NCBI RefSeq assembly: GCF_020037475.1
Contig: NZ_JAIQDB010000001.1
Location: 310,001 to 374,000, forward strand
Length of the DNA: 64,000 bases
Source of the DNA: Sutcliffiella deserti
Lineage (GTDB): Bacteria > Bacillota > Bacilli > Bacillales > Bacillaceae_I
Direction: 5' to 3'
Each line of letters opens with the position of its first letter. Position 1 is the stretch's first letter. The translations under genes were made by a program, and so were the position numbers. The notes below the pieces were generated by a model. That model was not told the origin of the DNA. It saw nothing but the letters and a program-made list of their open reading frames with translations, and ran no database searches. Positions 36,301 through 45,297 of this stretch are shown here, in pieces.

Positions 36301-36961
36301 CTTCTTTTTTTTCTAAATAATCCTTTGCAATGGAAGCCTGGATTTTTAAAGGCTCTACTTGACCTTCTAACTCATGTAAAATATCAGATACCCTGTTAAG
36401 ATTTTCTTGGGTATCCCACAACTTTCCTTCTGCTTTCTTTTTTCGGGACTTATATTTCAGTACACCAGCAGCCTCTTCAAATATTCTACGGCGTTCTTCT
36501 GCTTTACTGCTTAAAATCTCTTCTACTTTTCCTTGACTAATAATAGAGAAAGCTTCTTTTCCGAGGCCGGAATCGATAAACAGATCCACAATGTCTTTTA
36601 ATCGGCATGTTTGCTTGTTTATCAAAAACTCACTATCGCCTGAACGAAACGCTCGTCTTGTTACACTTACTTCCATGTAGTCTATCGGTAAGATACGATT
36701 GCTATTATCTAAGGTTAAGGTAACTTCAGCAACATTTACTGCTTTTCTGCTATCGCTTCCTGCAAAAATGATATCTTCCATTTTTGTGCCACGCAAAGAT
36801 TTAGCGGATTGCTCCCCTAATACCCATCTGACCGCATCGATTATATTACTTTTTCCGCTTCCATTTGGACCCACCACTGCTGTTACACCTGGCACAAAAT
36901 CTACGGATATTTTTTCTGCAAACGACTTAAATCCTACAACTTCTAATCGTTTGAGGTACAT
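33395..36961 (-). CDS. smc: chromosome condensation ATPase Smc
   Basis: Structural maintenance of chromosomes protein, 1188 residues. N-terminal ATPase half with Walker A GPNGSGKS at 31-38, a long coiled coil, the hinge at about 510-640 (NRLAGINGAVAELIQVEQEVE, GYGRATFLPLSVM), a second coiled coil, and the C-terminal half with signature LGLLSGGERALTA and Walker B CILDEVEAALDEAN. Works with ScpAB to load at ParB sites and align chromosome arms. GAGGTGAAG precedes the ATG. An imperfect hairpin sits in the 84-bp spacer after rnc. Confidence 0.99.
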   Translation of the reverse strand: MYLKRLEVVGFKSFAEKISVDFVPGVTAVVGPNGSGKSNIIDAVRWVLGEQSAKSLRGTKMEDIIFAGSDSRKAVNVAEVTLTLDNSNRILPIDYMEVSVTRRAFRSGDSEFLINKQTCRLKDIVDLFIDSGLGKEAFSIISQGKVEEILSSKAEERRRIFEEAAGVLKYKSRKKKAEGKLWDTQENLNRVSDILHELEGQVEPLKIQASIAKDYLEKKEELEQIEVGVTVYEIEELHHKWEKNKKEVQESTEKEMTLSTELNSKEAALEKFKDQVAALDESVDSLQQALLVASSELEKLEGRKEVLKERKKNASANRTQLEKTSVELEQFLQTHKEKLTQEHVVLNSLHQELILTEQQLKEKQAIHEQLDQNIEEKIDTLKSEYIDLLNKQATVRNELSYLEQQEKQEKLKIDRLDDGNLKYVTKRKETKQKREAVEEEQKRLQTELNQTVDAYRKEQATLEQYKQSYQKKETTLYQAYQFLQQTRSRKEMLETMQGDFAGFFQGVKEILKARDENRLAGINGAVAELIQVEQEVETAIEIALGSATQHIVVENEHSARTAIQYLKKNGYGRATFLPLSVMKPRLLSDYQLSQISGHDAFVGIAASLVTFNQTYSNIIQNLLGSIIIAKDLKGANELAGILQHRYRIVTLEGDVVNPGGSMTGGAVKQKSNSLLSRGRELETIAAKLEEMEGKTALLEEQVKLLKQKITDKETQVQSLKDSGEDLRYKEQKAQSQLREVELEEKNVNEHLSLYDYEKQQLTSSIKQGVERKEKLTIDLKTVGTYIVELDKEIAQLQIKKTEQHTSKETVQNELTQLKIDYASKKERLHNQSEKVGIITQEIDQSQEKLTEIQEDLALLQGEMNNNSSGEKQLEIAAQEKLQDKNTTMQLIAQRRAQRLSFYEKVENEEQELKEIKRQYKQLTDILKAEEVKLNRLDVELDNRLHHLREEYMLSFEAAKEEYPLEMEIDEARKKLKLIKLAIEELGTVNIAAIEEYDRVSERYLFLKVQKEDLQEAKDTLYQVIGEMDEEMKKRFEKTFTNIRAHFHDVFRSLFGGGRADLVLTDPSDMLNTGVDIVAQPPGKKLQNLGLLSGGERALTAIALLFSILKVKPVPFCILDEVEAALDEANVHRFAQYLKQFSKDTQFIVITHRKGTMEFSDVLYGVTMQESGVSKLVSVRLEESKELVK

Positions 36962-36998
36962 TCCACTTCACCTCTGTTTTATGTAAACGAGGAAAGAA

Positions 36999-37036
36999 GG
37001 CGATCCTTGGCCGATACCAGGCACTATAGGACCGCC
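36999..37036 (-). promoter_or_regulatory. intercistronic hairpin between rnc and smc
   Basis: Minus strand GGCGGTCCT (37028-37036) pairs with AGGATCGCC (36999-37007) with one G-U, around a 20-base loop that has its own TGG/CCA pairing. No T run follows, so a terminator is unlikely. Position just after rnc makes an RNA processing site or partial attenuator conceivable. Confidence 0.5.
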
Positions 37037-37045
37037 CTCTCTTCC

Positions 37046-37783
37046 CTATTTTTTCTTTAGTTGTTCTAAAGCGAATTGTGCAGCCTGTTGTTCTGCTTCT
37101 TTTTTCGACCGGCCGATACCAGTTCCAAGTGCTTCTTTATTCAAGGATACTCTTGAAACAAATTCTCTGTTATGCGCAGGTCCTTTTTCTTCGAGCACTT
37201 CGTATTCAATTACACCAAGAGCATTTCGCTGAATCAACTCTTGTAATTGACTTTTATAATCCATCACATGAGAAAAAGCACCTTCATTTATCTTTGGATA
37301 AACGTATTTTTCTAAAAATGAAAAGACTGCTGGTAAGCCGAGATCTAAATATAAGGCTCCAATAAAGGCTTCAAATACGTCTGCCAGTAACGCAGGTCTA
37401 GCTCGACCACCCGTCAGCTCTTCTCCTTTTCCAAGCAATACGTAGGTCCCAAAGGAAAGTTCATCTGCAAAAGAAACCAAGGATGGTTCACATACAATGG
37501 ATGCACGAAGTTTCGTTAATTGTCCTTCGCTCATCATCGGGAATTTTTTATAAAGAAATTGGGAAACCGTTAACTCTAATACGGCATCTCCTAAAAATTC
37601 TAACCTTTCATTATCCTCATATGGCTTCCTACGATGCTCATTCACATAGGATGAATGGGTAAAAGCTTGATATAACAATTTATCATTTTGAAAGTTTATA
37701 TTTAATTCCTCTTGTAGCTGTTGAAATTTCTTTCCGATCATCTCATTTTGTTTTTCATTTATTCGACTTTTATTTCTTGTCAT
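37046..37783 (-). CDS. rnc: ribonuclease III
   Basis: Double-strand-specific RNase for rRNA and mRNA processing. The catalytic signature [14 protein letters not shown] is at about 58-71, with further acidic residues in [13 protein letters not shown]. The C-terminal dsRNA-binding domain begins near [11 protein letters not shown] and ends [16 protein letters not shown]. The ATG at 37783 has GGAGG seven bases upstream; the longer frame to 37804 does not. 245 residues. First gene of rnc-smc-ftsY. Confidence 0.98.
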   Translation of the reverse strand: MTRNKSRINEKQNEMIGKKFQQLQEELNINFQNDKLLYQAFTHSSYVNEHRRKPYEDNERLEFLGDAVLELTVSQFLYKKFPMMSEGQLTKLRASIVCEPSLVSFADELSFGTYVLLGKGEELTGGRARPALLADVFEAFIGALYLDLGLPAVFSFLEKYVYPKINEGAFSHVMDYKSQLQELIQRNALGVIEYEVLEEKGPAHNREFVSRVSLNKEALGTGIGRSKKEAEQQAAQFALEQLKKK

Positions 37784-38182
37784 AAAGGGGCCTCCAACAT
37801 ACAATCTTCTTTCTCCAAGAAAAATGCGAACTTCTAAGGGGAAAGATGTATAACATCACTATTTTAACAAAGATTTATTAAGTTACAAATAGCATCTTAC
37901 ACCATTTTCTCTTTTTTATGTGAAATTATTTATTCTACACTAAAATTAAAATATTCTTACTACGCTAATTACTCACGGGCAGTTGCACCTGAGTAAGTTG
38001 TTACAAGCAAAATCGATCACTATAGGCGTAGTCGTTTAATGTGTAATTAAAAAAGGTGGCCACTCAATCCAAAACCCTTTTTAGAGACTTGGATGTTAAT
38101 AGCGTCTATGTTTTAGATGGATTCCTGGATTGAAGTAGCCTCCTTCCCAAAGTTCAATATATAGGAGTAGGCTTTTTCGACC

Positions 38183-38310
38183 GCTGTTGATCTCCACGAA
38201 AGGCTTCGCGTCCGCGGGGCGCTTGGGAAGCCTCCTCGGCTAACGCCTGCGGGGTCTTCCCTAAGCGCTACCTCCCGCTGGAGTCTCCGCCTTTCGTTCC
38301 GAACAACAGC
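38183..38310 (+). repeat. interspersed inverted-repeat element (family A, copy 3, most complete)
   Basis: About 128 bp, clearly GC-richer than its surroundings. Left end GCTGTTGATCTCCACGAAAG and right end CTTTCGTTCCGAACAACAGC are imperfect inverted repeats. The interior contains GCGTCCGCGGGGCGCTTGGG, AGCCTCCTCGGCTAACGCCT and GGAGTCTCCGCC, motifs shared with copies 1 and 2. Confidence 0.8.
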
Positions 38311-38439
38311 TAGGGGCACCTTGAATCGATGGTGCTTTTAAGTTTTTTCCAAGAGTATTTAAAAACACTTTTATTATGAGAGGTCTCAGTGCTACCTCCC
38401 CTTTGTTATCCCCCCGGCTACTCTAATCCACAGGGTGGT

Positions 38440-38520
38440 GCACTTAATATTGTTCGAAACGATAGGCGCATACGTTAGCCAAGGAGGCTCCGACACTTCC
38501 CCGACAATTAAAAGAGCAGC
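38440..38520 (-). repeat. partial family A repeat in opposite orientation
   Basis: On the minus strand GGAGCCTCCTTGGCTAACGTATGCGCC resembles AAGCCTCCTCGGCTAACGCCTGCGGGG of copy 3 (quoted in part). The ends are not recognisable, so this is a degraded copy. The same core is seen at 48870-48905. Confidence 0.5.
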
Positions 38521-38529
38521 CCAAACCAA

Positions 38530-38562
38530 AAATAAAAGCCCCACTTTTAAGTGGGACTTGCA
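38530..38562 (-). terminator. intrinsic terminator of the fapR-plsX-fabD-fabG-acpA unit
   Basis: Minus strand: AAGTCCCACTT, AA, AAGTGGGGCTT, then TTATTTTT. An 11-bp stem with one G-U, 12 bp after the acpA stop codon. Confidence 0.85.
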
Positions 38563-38573
38563 ATAACGAAGCC

Positions 38574-38807
38574 TTATTGGTTTGCTTTTATGTAGTTAAC
38601 CACATCTGCAACTGTTGTAATGTTCTCAGCCTCATCATCTGAAATTTCCAAATCAAACTCATCTTCTAGTTCCATTACTAGTTCAACTACATCCAAAGAA
38701 TCTGCACCTAAATCATCTTTAAATTTAGAATCAAGATTCACTTCAGACTCATCAACACCTAATCGATCTACAACGATCTTTGTTACACGCTCTAAAATAT
38801 CTGCCAT
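38574..38807 (-). CDS. acpA: acyl carrier protein
   Basis: Carries growing acyl chains on phosphopantetheine. The attachment site is S37 in [16 protein letters not shown]. 77 residues, strongly acidic, canonical length. The ATG at 38807 ([10 protein letters not shown]) has GGGAGGTG upstream; the frame's GTG at 38816 lies within that site. It is last in the fap operon, about 100 bp after fabG, followed by a strong terminator. Confidence 0.99.
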   Translation of the reverse strand: MADILERVTKIVVDRLGVDESEVNLDSKFKDDLGADSLDVVELVMELEDEFDLEISDDEAENITTVADVVNYIKANQ

Positions 38808-38909
38808 AACTTTCACCTCCCCTCAAAATATTATAGAGAAACTCATCTAAAAAAACTAGATTGTTTTTTATTTTCTCTCAAAGCTAAAAAGAGCTGCTTC
38901 GCTTTCTAT

Positions 38910-39650
38910 TTACATTACCATTCCACCGTCAACATGGATGGTTTGTCCGGTAATATAAGAACTTTTGTCTGAAGCCAGGAAACTGACAACTGACGCGATG
39001 TCTTTGGCTTCTCCAAAGCGGGCTAGAGGGATCTGTTTTAACATTTCTGTTTTCACTTCTTCAGAAAGCTTTTCAGTCATGTCAGTGGTGATAAATCCAG
39101 GAGCAATAGCATTCGCCGTAATATGTCGGGTTGCAAGCTCTCGAGCTGTAGTTTTCGTTAACCCAATTACCCCCGCTTTGGCAGCCACATAGTTCGCTTG
39201 ACCAGGATTACCACTTACACCAACGATGGAAGCAATATTAATGATTCTGCCTGAGCGTTGTTTCATCATTTGCCGTGTTACAGCTTTAGTTGCGTTAAAG
39301 ACACCTTTTAGATTGATGTTAATAACATCATCCCATTCCTCTTCTTTCATACGCATAAGAAGATTATCTCTTGTAATCCCTGCATTGTTTACAAGTATAT
39401 CAATCGTTCCAAATCGTGTGATGCTTTCCTTTATCAAAGCCTGCACTTCATCCATGTTTGCTACATTTGCTTGAAAGGCTATTGCATCTCCACCTATTCC
39501 TTTAATAGCTTCCACGACTTCATGGGCTTTTGCTTCACTGCCGGAGTAATTGACTACAATATTGGCCCCTTGCTCTGCAAGTTCCAGGGCAATCGCACGG
39601 CCAATTCCACGCGAAGCTCCAGTGATAACCGCTGTTTTTCCTTTAAGCAT
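38910..39650 (-). CDS. fabG: 3-oxoacyl-ACP reductase FabG
   Basis: NADPH-dependent reductase of type II fatty acid synthesis. Short-chain dehydrogenase fold with TGASRGIG at 10-17, NNAG at 88-91 and the catalytic set S141, Y154, K158. 246 residues. The ATG overlaps the end of fabD by 8 bp, with GGAGGGG upstream. Third of four synthesis genes in the FapR operon. Confidence 0.98.
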   Translation of the reverse strand: MLKGKTAVITGASRGIGRAIALELAEQGANIVVNYSGSEAKAHEVVEAIKGIGGDAIAFQANVANMDEVQALIKESITRFGTIDILVNNAGITRDNLLMRMKEEEWDDVININLKGVFNATKAVTRQMMKQRSGRIINIASIVGVSGNPGQANYVAAKAGVIGLTKTTARELATRHITANAIAPGFITTDMTEKLSEEVKTEMLKQIPLARFGEAKDIASVVSFLASDKSSYITGQTIHVDGGMVM

Positions 39651-40599
39651 TTTCTTTCCCCTCCAAACCGAAATGATCTTTTACTTTTTGCAACGACTCC
39701 AAGTCATATACTGGAATTGTAGTAACTTTTCTATTAATCTTTTTGATTAGCCCTGATAATACTTTTCCAGGTCCTACTTCAATAAAAGTATCTACACCAA
39801 GTTCGATCATTTTTTCGACTGACTGTTCCCAACGCACAGGTGAGTATAATTGCTTGACCAATTTTTCACACATTTCACTTGATGTTTGCATGGCTTGTGC
39901 ATCAACATTTGCGATAACGGGGATGCGTGTATCCTGGATATTACAGTTGGCAAGTGCTTCAGAAAGCTTTTGAGCTGCCGGTTTCATTAAACTAGAATGA
40001 AATGGTCCACTAACGACTAATGGAATCACACGTTTGGCGCCTTTTTCTTTGGCTTTCTCTGACGCTGCTTTAACTCCTTCTACAGAGCCGGATATAACAA
40101 TTTGTCCCGGACAGTTTAAGTTTGCCAGTTGCACTGGTGCTACCTCACGGGTTATGAGTTCTGTTACTTCTTTTAAGGTTGCCTCATCTAGTCCGAGCAC
40201 GGCAGCCATTGTACCTTCTCCAGCAGGGACCGCTTCTTCCATAAATTTACCACGCAAGTGCACCGCATACACTGCATCTTCAAAGCTCATTGCATTTGCG
40301 GCAACTAATGCGGAATATTCCCCCAGGCTATGTCCTGCAACATAATCGGGGACGATTTCTGCTTCAGTGAGTTGTTGTAATATAGAAATACTCGTTGTTA
40401 AAAGAGCAGGCTGCGCATTGTACGTCAATGTTAATTCTTCTTGCGGCCCTTCAAACATGAGCGAAGATAAATTAAAGCCCAGTTTTTGATCTGCTTTATT
40501 AATTATAGCTGCTACATTTTTGTATTCTTTTGCTAATTCTTGCCCCATCCCTACACTTTGCGATCCTTGACCTGGAAAAACAAAAGCAACTTTCCCCAT
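39643..40599 (-). CDS. fabD: malonyl-CoA:ACP transacylase FabD
   Basis: Transfers malonyl from CoA to ACP. The oxyanion-hole motif [12 protein letters not shown] is at about 8-19 and the nucleophile is S91 in [11 protein letters not shown]; the catalytic His lies in SGPFHSSLM. 318 residues. It shares one base with plsX upstream and overlaps fabG downstream. Confidence 0.98.
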   Translation of the reverse strand: MGKVAFVFPGQGSQSVGMGQELAKEYKNVAAIINKADQKLGFNLSSLMFEGPQEELTLTYNAQPALLTTSISILQQLTEAEIVPDYVAGHSLGEYSALVAANAMSFEDAVYAVHLRGKFMEEAVPAGEGTMAAVLGLDEATLKEVTELITREVAPVQLANLNCPGQIVISGSVEGVKAASEKAKEKGAKRVIPLVVSGPFHSSLMKPAAQKLSEALANCNIQDTRIPVIANVDAQAMQTSSEMCEKLVKQLYSPVRWEQSVEKMIELGVDTFIEVGPGKVLSGLIKKINRKVTTIPVYDLESLQKVKDHFGLEGKENA

Positions 40600-41618
40600 T
40601 ATTCTCCCCCATCCTCGACTTTAGTGACATACACCGTATTTTCCATCGTTTTTGAAATAGCATCAACCATACCGGTTTGCAACATTTCTCTTGTTTGACG
40701 GATCGAATTAAATACCGCGGTAGCATCGGAGGAACCGTGGGCTTTTACAACCGGTGCTTTTAATCCGAACAATGCAGCTCCTCCGTATTCAGAGTAGTCC
40801 ATCTTATTTTTAATTGTTTTAAACTTTGGCTTTAATACCGCAGCCGCTAGCTTGCTTTTCATATCGCTTGTTAAGGCCTCTTTTAGCATGGCAAAAACCG
40901 AAAGTGCTGTACCTTCAATAGCCTTTAAGGTTACATTACCAGTAAACCCGTCTGTCACTACAACATCTGCAACACCGTTTAATAGGTCACGCGCTTCGAC
41001 ATTTCCGATAAACTGAACGGCCCCTGACTTTTGGATTAGCTCAAACGCCGCTTTTGTTAGTTCGTTACCTTTGTTATCTTCTGTTCCGACATTCAATAAT
41101 CCTACTCTCGGGGATTTAACACCACGCACTTTCTCGGAATAGATAGACCCCATTAGTGCATATTGCAACAAGTGTTCTGGCTTCGCATCCACATTTGCAC
41201 CCACGTCAAGCATTAAGAATCCATTTCCGTCTATTGTGGGAAATGTGGGGGAGAGGGCCGGTCTTTCAATTCCTTTAATTCTCCCTACTATTAAAAGGCC
41301 TGCTGTCATCAAAGCCCCGGTATTTCCGGCTGAGATACACGCATCTGCGTTACCATCTTTTACTTCCTTGGCCATCAGAACCATTGAAGAGTTTTTTTTG
41401 CGTCGCACTGCCTTGACCGGTTCTTCGTCACCAGATATAACTTCTTCTGTATGTATAATAGTAATATTTTTATCATTCGTTAAGTAAGGGCGGATCTTTT
41501 TTTCGTCTCCAATTAATGTAAAAGTTAGATCGGAATATTTCTCTACCGATTTCATGACTCCTTCGACGATCGACTTAGGTGCATTGTCACCGCCCATTGC
41601 ATCAATTGCTATTTTCAT
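40599..41618 (-). CDS. plsX: phosphate acyltransferase PlsX
   Basis: Makes acyl-phosphate from acyl-ACP for phospholipid synthesis by PlsY. The N-terminus [20 protein letters not shown] is diagnostic, as are [13 protein letters not shown] and [14 protein letters not shown]. 339 residues, usual length. GGTAGGTAG precedes the ATG. It follows fapR by 21 bp. Confidence 0.98.
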   Translation of the reverse strand: MKIAIDAMGGDNAPKSIVEGVMKSVEKYSDLTFTLIGDEKKIRPYLTNDKNITIIHTEEVISGDEEPVKAVRRKKNSSMVLMAKEVKDGNADACISAGNTGALMTAGLLIVGRIKGIERPALSPTFPTIDGNGFLMLDVGANVDAKPEHLLQYALMGSIYSEKVRGVKSPRVGLLNVGTEDNKGNELTKAAFELIQKSGAVQFIGNVEARDLLNGVADVVVTDGFTGNVTLKAIEGTALSVFAMLKEALTSDMKSKLAAAVLKPKFKTIKNKMDYSEYGGAALFGLKAPVVKAHGSSDATAVFNSIRQTREMLQTGMVDAISKTMENTVYVTKVEDGGE

Positions 41619-41639
41619 CTTTACTACCTACCTTTGTGA

Positions 41640-42206
41640 TTAATAACTTGTAGAGCGGAACATTTCAAATTCTCCGTGAAAGACCTTTTCACTTCCAACT
41701 GTACTTTTCACCTCTACTGTTGTTCTGCCTTTTTCTTTATCAACCTTGCTAACCACCGCTTTTGCCACTATTCTCTCTCCTAGTTTTACAGGTCTGGTAA
41801 AACGGATAGTCGCTTTTGCCGTTAGTGCTAGCTCATCATTGATTACGGCAACAGCCAGAGAGTTCGCTTGTGCAAACAAGTGGTGTCCTCGTGTAATCTG
41901 ATTTCGTTTAAAAACGTGTTCTTTTTGGACATCAAAGATGGAAATTGCACTTTGGTCAAGCTCTAAATCTATAATTTCACCTATTACTTCCTCAATAGGC
42001 AAGGAACGAACTTCTTTTTCGAGCGTTTGTGTAGCAACACTTTTTATTCTTTCTCTTAATTCAGGAATACTCAATTCCAATCGATCTAACCTGATTGTCT
42101 GTATGCTTACCTGAAAGAACTCCGCCAATTCTTCATCCGTTATAAAAGGATTCTCTTTAATTTTATCTTTTAATGAATATTGACGGTCCTTTTTATTTCT
42201 TTTCAT
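41640..42206 (-). CDS. fapR: fatty acid biosynthesis repressor FapR
   Basis: Malonyl-CoA-responsive repressor of lipid synthesis. The N-terminal DeoR-type helix-turn-helix ([20 protein letters not shown], about 23-42) is followed by [16 protein letters not shown] and a hot-dog effector domain ([17 protein letters not shown]-like: [18 protein letters not shown]). The ATG at 42206 aligns with the B. subtilis protein; the frame opens five codons earlier. 188 residues. It heads fapR-plsX-fabD-fabG-acpA and has a FapR operator at its own promoter, so it is autoregulated. Confidence 0.97.
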   Translation of the reverse strand: MKRNKKDRQYSLKDKIKENPFITDEELAEFFQVSIQTIRLDRLELSIPELRERIKSVATQTLEKEVRSLPIEEVIGEIIDLELDQSAISIFDVQKEHVFKRNQITRGHHLFAQANSLAVAVINDELALTAKATIRFTRPVKLGERIVAKAVVSKVDKEKGRTTVEVKSTVGSEKVFHGEFEMFRSTSY

Positions 42207-42229
42207 ACTTTTCCACACCATCCGAACTA

Positions 42230-42246
42230 TTATGACTAGGTACTAA
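42230..42246 (-). promoter_or_regulatory. FapR operator of the fapR operon
   Basis: Minus strand TTAGTACCTAGTCATAA. The left half is the exact FapR half-site TTAGTACCTA; the right half is a one- or two-mismatch version of its inverted partner (GTACTAA). It overlaps the expected transcription start of the promoter at 42251-42279. Confidence 0.75.
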
Positions 42247-42250
42247 CAGT

Positions 42251-42279
42251 AGTATATATAGGAGAGGTACATTTTGCAA
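42251..42279 (-). promoter_or_regulatory. sigma-A-type promoter of fapR-plsX-fabD-fabG-acpA
   Basis: Minus strand TTGCAA (42274-42279), 17 bases, TATACT (42251-42256), just upstream of the operator. Confidence 0.7.
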
Positions 42280-42327
42280 GACATAACCTTATGAAATGCA
42301 AATTAAAATGTATAATGGATTGCATAA

Positions 42328-42362
42328 ATAAAGAAGCGGACTTATAATCAGCCACGCTTCTC
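42328..42362 (-). terminator. intrinsic terminator of sdaAB-sdaAA-recG
   Basis: Minus strand: AGAAGCG and CGCTTCT enclose a further GGCT/AGTC pairing, followed by TTATTTATG. It starts 7 bp after the recG stop codon. Confidence 0.65.
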
Positions 42363-42368
42363 TTTTAA

Positions 42369-44417
42369 TTAGTCCAGCTTTTCGCCATCTAATACACCTG
42401 ATTCCTCTATCATCATTCTAAGACCTTCATACTGGGGCTCTTTCCAAAAACTTGTGGAATGAAGCATCTCATAGGCATCTTGCCTAGCCACCTCTAGCGC
42501 TCTGTAGTCATGAACCATATCTGCTACTTTGAACTCAGGGACACCACTTTGCTTTTTACCGAAAAAATCACCTGGTCCTCTTAGCTCCAGATCTTTTTCA
42601 GATAACACAAAACCATCAGTCGTTTCGGTCATTATTTTCATCCGTTCTTTTCCTACTTCAGACTTGGGATCTGCAAGCAAGATACAATAGGATTGTTCAC
42701 TTCCTCGTCCAACTCTTCCTCTTAACTGATGAAGTTGTGAGAGTCCAAAACGTTCGGCGTCATAAATTACCATCATTGTTGCATTAGGGACATTAACCCC
42801 CACTTCCACTACAGTTGTCGAGACTAATACCTGAACTTGGTTTTCACTAAAATCCAACATAATCTTTTCCTTTTCCTCTGAATGGAGTCGACCATGCATT
42901 AATCCTATCTTCCATTTGCCCTGGTAGTAGTCGGTTAACATAGTATGAACATCAATCGCATTTTGAAAGTCTAGCTTTTCTGACTCTTCAATAAGCGGAC
43001 AAATGATGTAGGCTTGTCTTCCCTTTTGTAATTCCTTTTCTACAAATCCAAGGACCCGATCGATCATTTGATGCTTTGCCCAATAAGTTTCAATCGCTTT
43101 TCTTCCGGCAGGCATTTCGTCAATAACAGAGACATCCATTTCTCCAAAAGCTGTTATGGCAAGCGTTCGGGGGATAGGTGTAGCTGTCATAAATAAAACA
43201 TCAGGACTCTCCCCTTTTTCCCGCAATACACGTCTTTGCGCTACACCAAAACGATGCTGTTCGTCCGTGATAACCAGTCCCAGTGAAGAAAAATTCACTT
43301 CTTCTTGTATTAAGGCATGAGTTCCTACGAGAATATCAATTTTCCCTTCTGCAAGATTACTTAAAAGCTCTCTTCGTTTTTTCCCTTTTACAGAACTAGT
43401 CAAAAGATCTATCTTTAAGGGAGTTTCTGCAAAAAGAGTTGTTAATGACTGTGCATGTTGTTCTGCTAGGATCTCTGTTGGTACCATAAGTGCTCCTTGA
43501 AATCCGGAAAGGTAGGAAGCGTATAAGCTGATTGCTGCTACCACCGTTTTCCCTGACCCAACGTCTCCTTGCAATAGTCGATTCATCCGATAAGGGGAAG
43601 TGAGATCTCCTACTATCTCTTTTAACACACGATTTTGTGCCCCAGTCAAAGGAAATGGAAGACGAGCAACAAACCTATTTAACTCTTCTTCTGAGTAATT
43701 GTGAGAAATTCCTTTCGAGTGCTCTCTTTTATATTTTCGCAATGCTTGCATTTTTAATTGAAACAGCAAAAACTCCTCATAGACAAAATAGCGCCTCGCA
43801 TGCTTAAGCATCGTCTGGTTAACAGGAGTATGTAATGCTATTAATGATTCTTTTTTTGAAGGTAGTTTATACCTTTCCAAAAGAGTGGAAGGCAGGACGC
43901 TTTCTACCTGTTCCCCATAGCCTTTAAGTGCAAGACTGATGAATTTTCTCATTTGCTTCACAGTGATACTGCCTTTTACAGAATAAACAGGCTCGATTTC
44001 ATTTTCTTTCGTAAAAGAGCCAAAATGGATTTCAAGGACCGTAATCATTTGACGGTTTTGATCCCATTTTCCTGTTAATGTAATCGTATCATTAATCGAA
44101 AGTTTATTTTTATAAAATGGCCGATTAAAACAGACCGCCTTTACTAAGAACTGGCCTACATACACGCGAAAAGTTAACCTGGATTTCTTTTTCCCATAAT
44201 ACATAAGAGAAGGCTCACCATGAACCTTCCCTTCTACAGTTATTCTTTCCTCATGTTTTGCCTCTGAAATATCCTGAAGCTGATAATCTTCATATCTATA
44301 TGGAAAATGCATGAGAAGGTCTTCAACAGACTCTATCCCCATAGCATAAAGAGAATTAGCAGTTTCTTCCCCAATTCCTTTAATATTTGTAATGGCAGTT
44401 TCAGATAATTTATTCAC
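42369..44417 (-). CDS. recG: ATP-dependent DNA helicase RecG
   Basis: Remodels stalled forks and Holliday junctions. Wedge/OB domain in the first third, then helicase motifs: GDVGSGKT (I), DEQHRFG (II), TATPIPRTLA (III), and the QLHQLRGRVGRG region (VI). The long frame starts at a TTG (44438) inside sdaAA. I choose the GTG at 44417, because it makes MNKLSETAITNIKGIG line up residue for residue with the B. subtilis N-terminus and gives 682 residues. That GTG overlaps the sdaAA stop (GTGAATAA), so initiation is probably by coupling. There is no clear separate ribosome binding site. Confidence 0.95.
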   Translation of the reverse strand: MNKLSETAITNIKGIGEETANSLYAMGIESVEDLLMHFPYRYEDYQLQDISEAKHEERITVEGKVHGEPSLMYYGKKKSRLTFRVYVGQFLVKAVCFNRPFYKNKLSINDTITLTGKWDQNRQMITVLEIHFGSFTKENEIEPVYSVKGSITVKQMRKFISLALKGYGEQVESVLPSTLLERYKLPSKKESLIALHTPVNQTMLKHARRYFVYEEFLLFQLKMQALRKYKREHSKGISHNYSEEELNRFVARLPFPLTGAQNRVLKEIVGDLTSPYRMNRLLQGDVGSGKTVVAAISLYASYLSGFQGALMVPTEILAEQHAQSLTTLFAETPLKIDLLTSSVKGKKRRELLSNLAEGKIDILVGTHALIQEEVNFSSLGLVITDEQHRFGVAQRRVLREKGESPDVLFMTATPIPRTLAITAFGEMDVSVIDEMPAGRKAIETYWAKHQMIDRVLGFVEKELQKGRQAYIICPLIEESEKLDFQNAIDVHTMLTDYYQGKWKIGLMHGRLHSEEKEKIMLDFSENQVQVLVSTTVVEVGVNVPNATMMVIYDAERFGLSQLHQLRGRVGRGSEQSYCILLADPKSEVGKERMKIMTETTDGFVLSEKDLELRGPGDFFGKKQSGVPEFKVADMVHDYRALEVARQDAYEMLHSTSFWKEPQYEGLRMMIEESGVLDGEKLD

Positions 44418-45297
44418 CTTTTTGTAAGGTAACACCAAAGATTTTCGCCTCTAATTCACGACCCGTTGGTGTTGCCGCCAACCCTCCTTGTGCCGTTTCT
44501 TTAAGTGCAGTTGGCATCGTTTGACCAATCTTATACATAGCATCAATTACTTCATCACAAGGAATCCTACTTGTTATCCCTGCAAGAGCCATATCTGCAG
44601 CGACCATTGCATTGGCAGCACCCATTGCGTTTCGTTTAACACATGGAACCTCCACTAAGCCTGCAACTGGATCGCACACTAATCCTAACATGTTTTTAAG
44701 TGTTATGGCCATAGCATGTGCACTTTGATTAGGAGTTCCGCCGGCGATTTCAACGATTGCAGCTGCAGCCATACCCGACGCTGAACCAACTTCGGCCTGG
44801 CAGCCACCTGCCGCTCCGGAAATGGAGGCATTATTTGCTACAACAAAACCAAACGCACCAGATGTAAATAAGAAATTTATCATCTCTTCACGGGTGGGAT
44901 TAAGCACTTCCTTGACTGCAAAAAGAGTTCCAGGAACTACTCCGGCTGATCCAGCGGTAGGTGTTGCACAGATTGTTCCCATAGCAGCATTGACCTCGTT
45001 TGTAGCAACAGCCTTACTCACTGCATCTAAGATATTCTTTCCCGTCAAGGACTTGCCTGTTTCAATATACTTTTGCAGCAGCACTGCATCTCCTCCAGTT
45101 AAACCTGAAACAGATTTAACTCCTTGCATTCCGCGTTCTACTGCCTGTTCCATCACTTCAAGATTTTTATCCATTTGTGCAATAATGTCCTCCCGGCTTT
45201 TACCGGTAAACTCCATCTCTTGCTCTATCATTATTTCAGATATCTTTTTATTGCTACTTTCCGCTATTTCTACCAATTCAGCAACATTTCGAAACAT
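44410..45297 (-). CDS. sdaAA: L-serine dehydratase, iron-sulfur alpha subunit
   Basis: Deaminates L-serine to pyruvate with a 4Fe-4S cluster. Conserved segments are SSSHT-independent catalytic part: CATPTAGSAGVVPG at about 110-123, GSASGMAAAAIVEIAGG, and the Cys-bearing LVCDPVAGLVEVPCVKRNAM. 295 residues. It follows sdaAB by 54 bp; the split-subunit form is typical of Gram-positives. AAGGGGG precedes the ATG. Confidence 0.96.
   Translation of the reverse strand: MFRNVAELVEIAESSNKKISEIMIEQEMEFTGKSREDIIAQMDKNLEVMEQAVERGMQGVKSVSGLTGGDAVLLQKYIETGKSLTGKNILDAVSKAVATNEVNAAMGTICATPTAGSAGVVPGTLFAVKEVLNPTREEMINFLFTSGAFGFVVANNASISGAAGGCQAEVGSASGMAAAAIVEIAGGTPNQSAHAMAITLKNMLGLVCDPVAGLVEVPCVKRNAMGAANAMVAADMALAGITSRIPCDEVIDAMYKIGQTMPTALKETAQGGLAATPTGRELEAKIFGVTLQKGE

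Larger units (their letters stand above)
37784..38573 (-). other. 790-bp acpA-rnc intergenic region
   Basis: The longest gene-free stretch. In transcription order: the acpA terminator (38530-38562), a partial repeat (38440-38520), a full family A repeat (38183-38310), then AT-rich sequence up to rnc that should hold its promoter. A 68-codon frame at 38113-38319 lies mostly inside the repeat and is rejected. Nothing else is evident at 37860-38110. Confidence 0.6.

Noticed and set aside
38113-38319. 68-codon frame on the minus strand (Arg-rich product)
   Set aside because: It lies almost wholly within the family A repeat, has no good ribosome binding site and no recognisable domain; its unusual composition comes from the GC-rich repeat.
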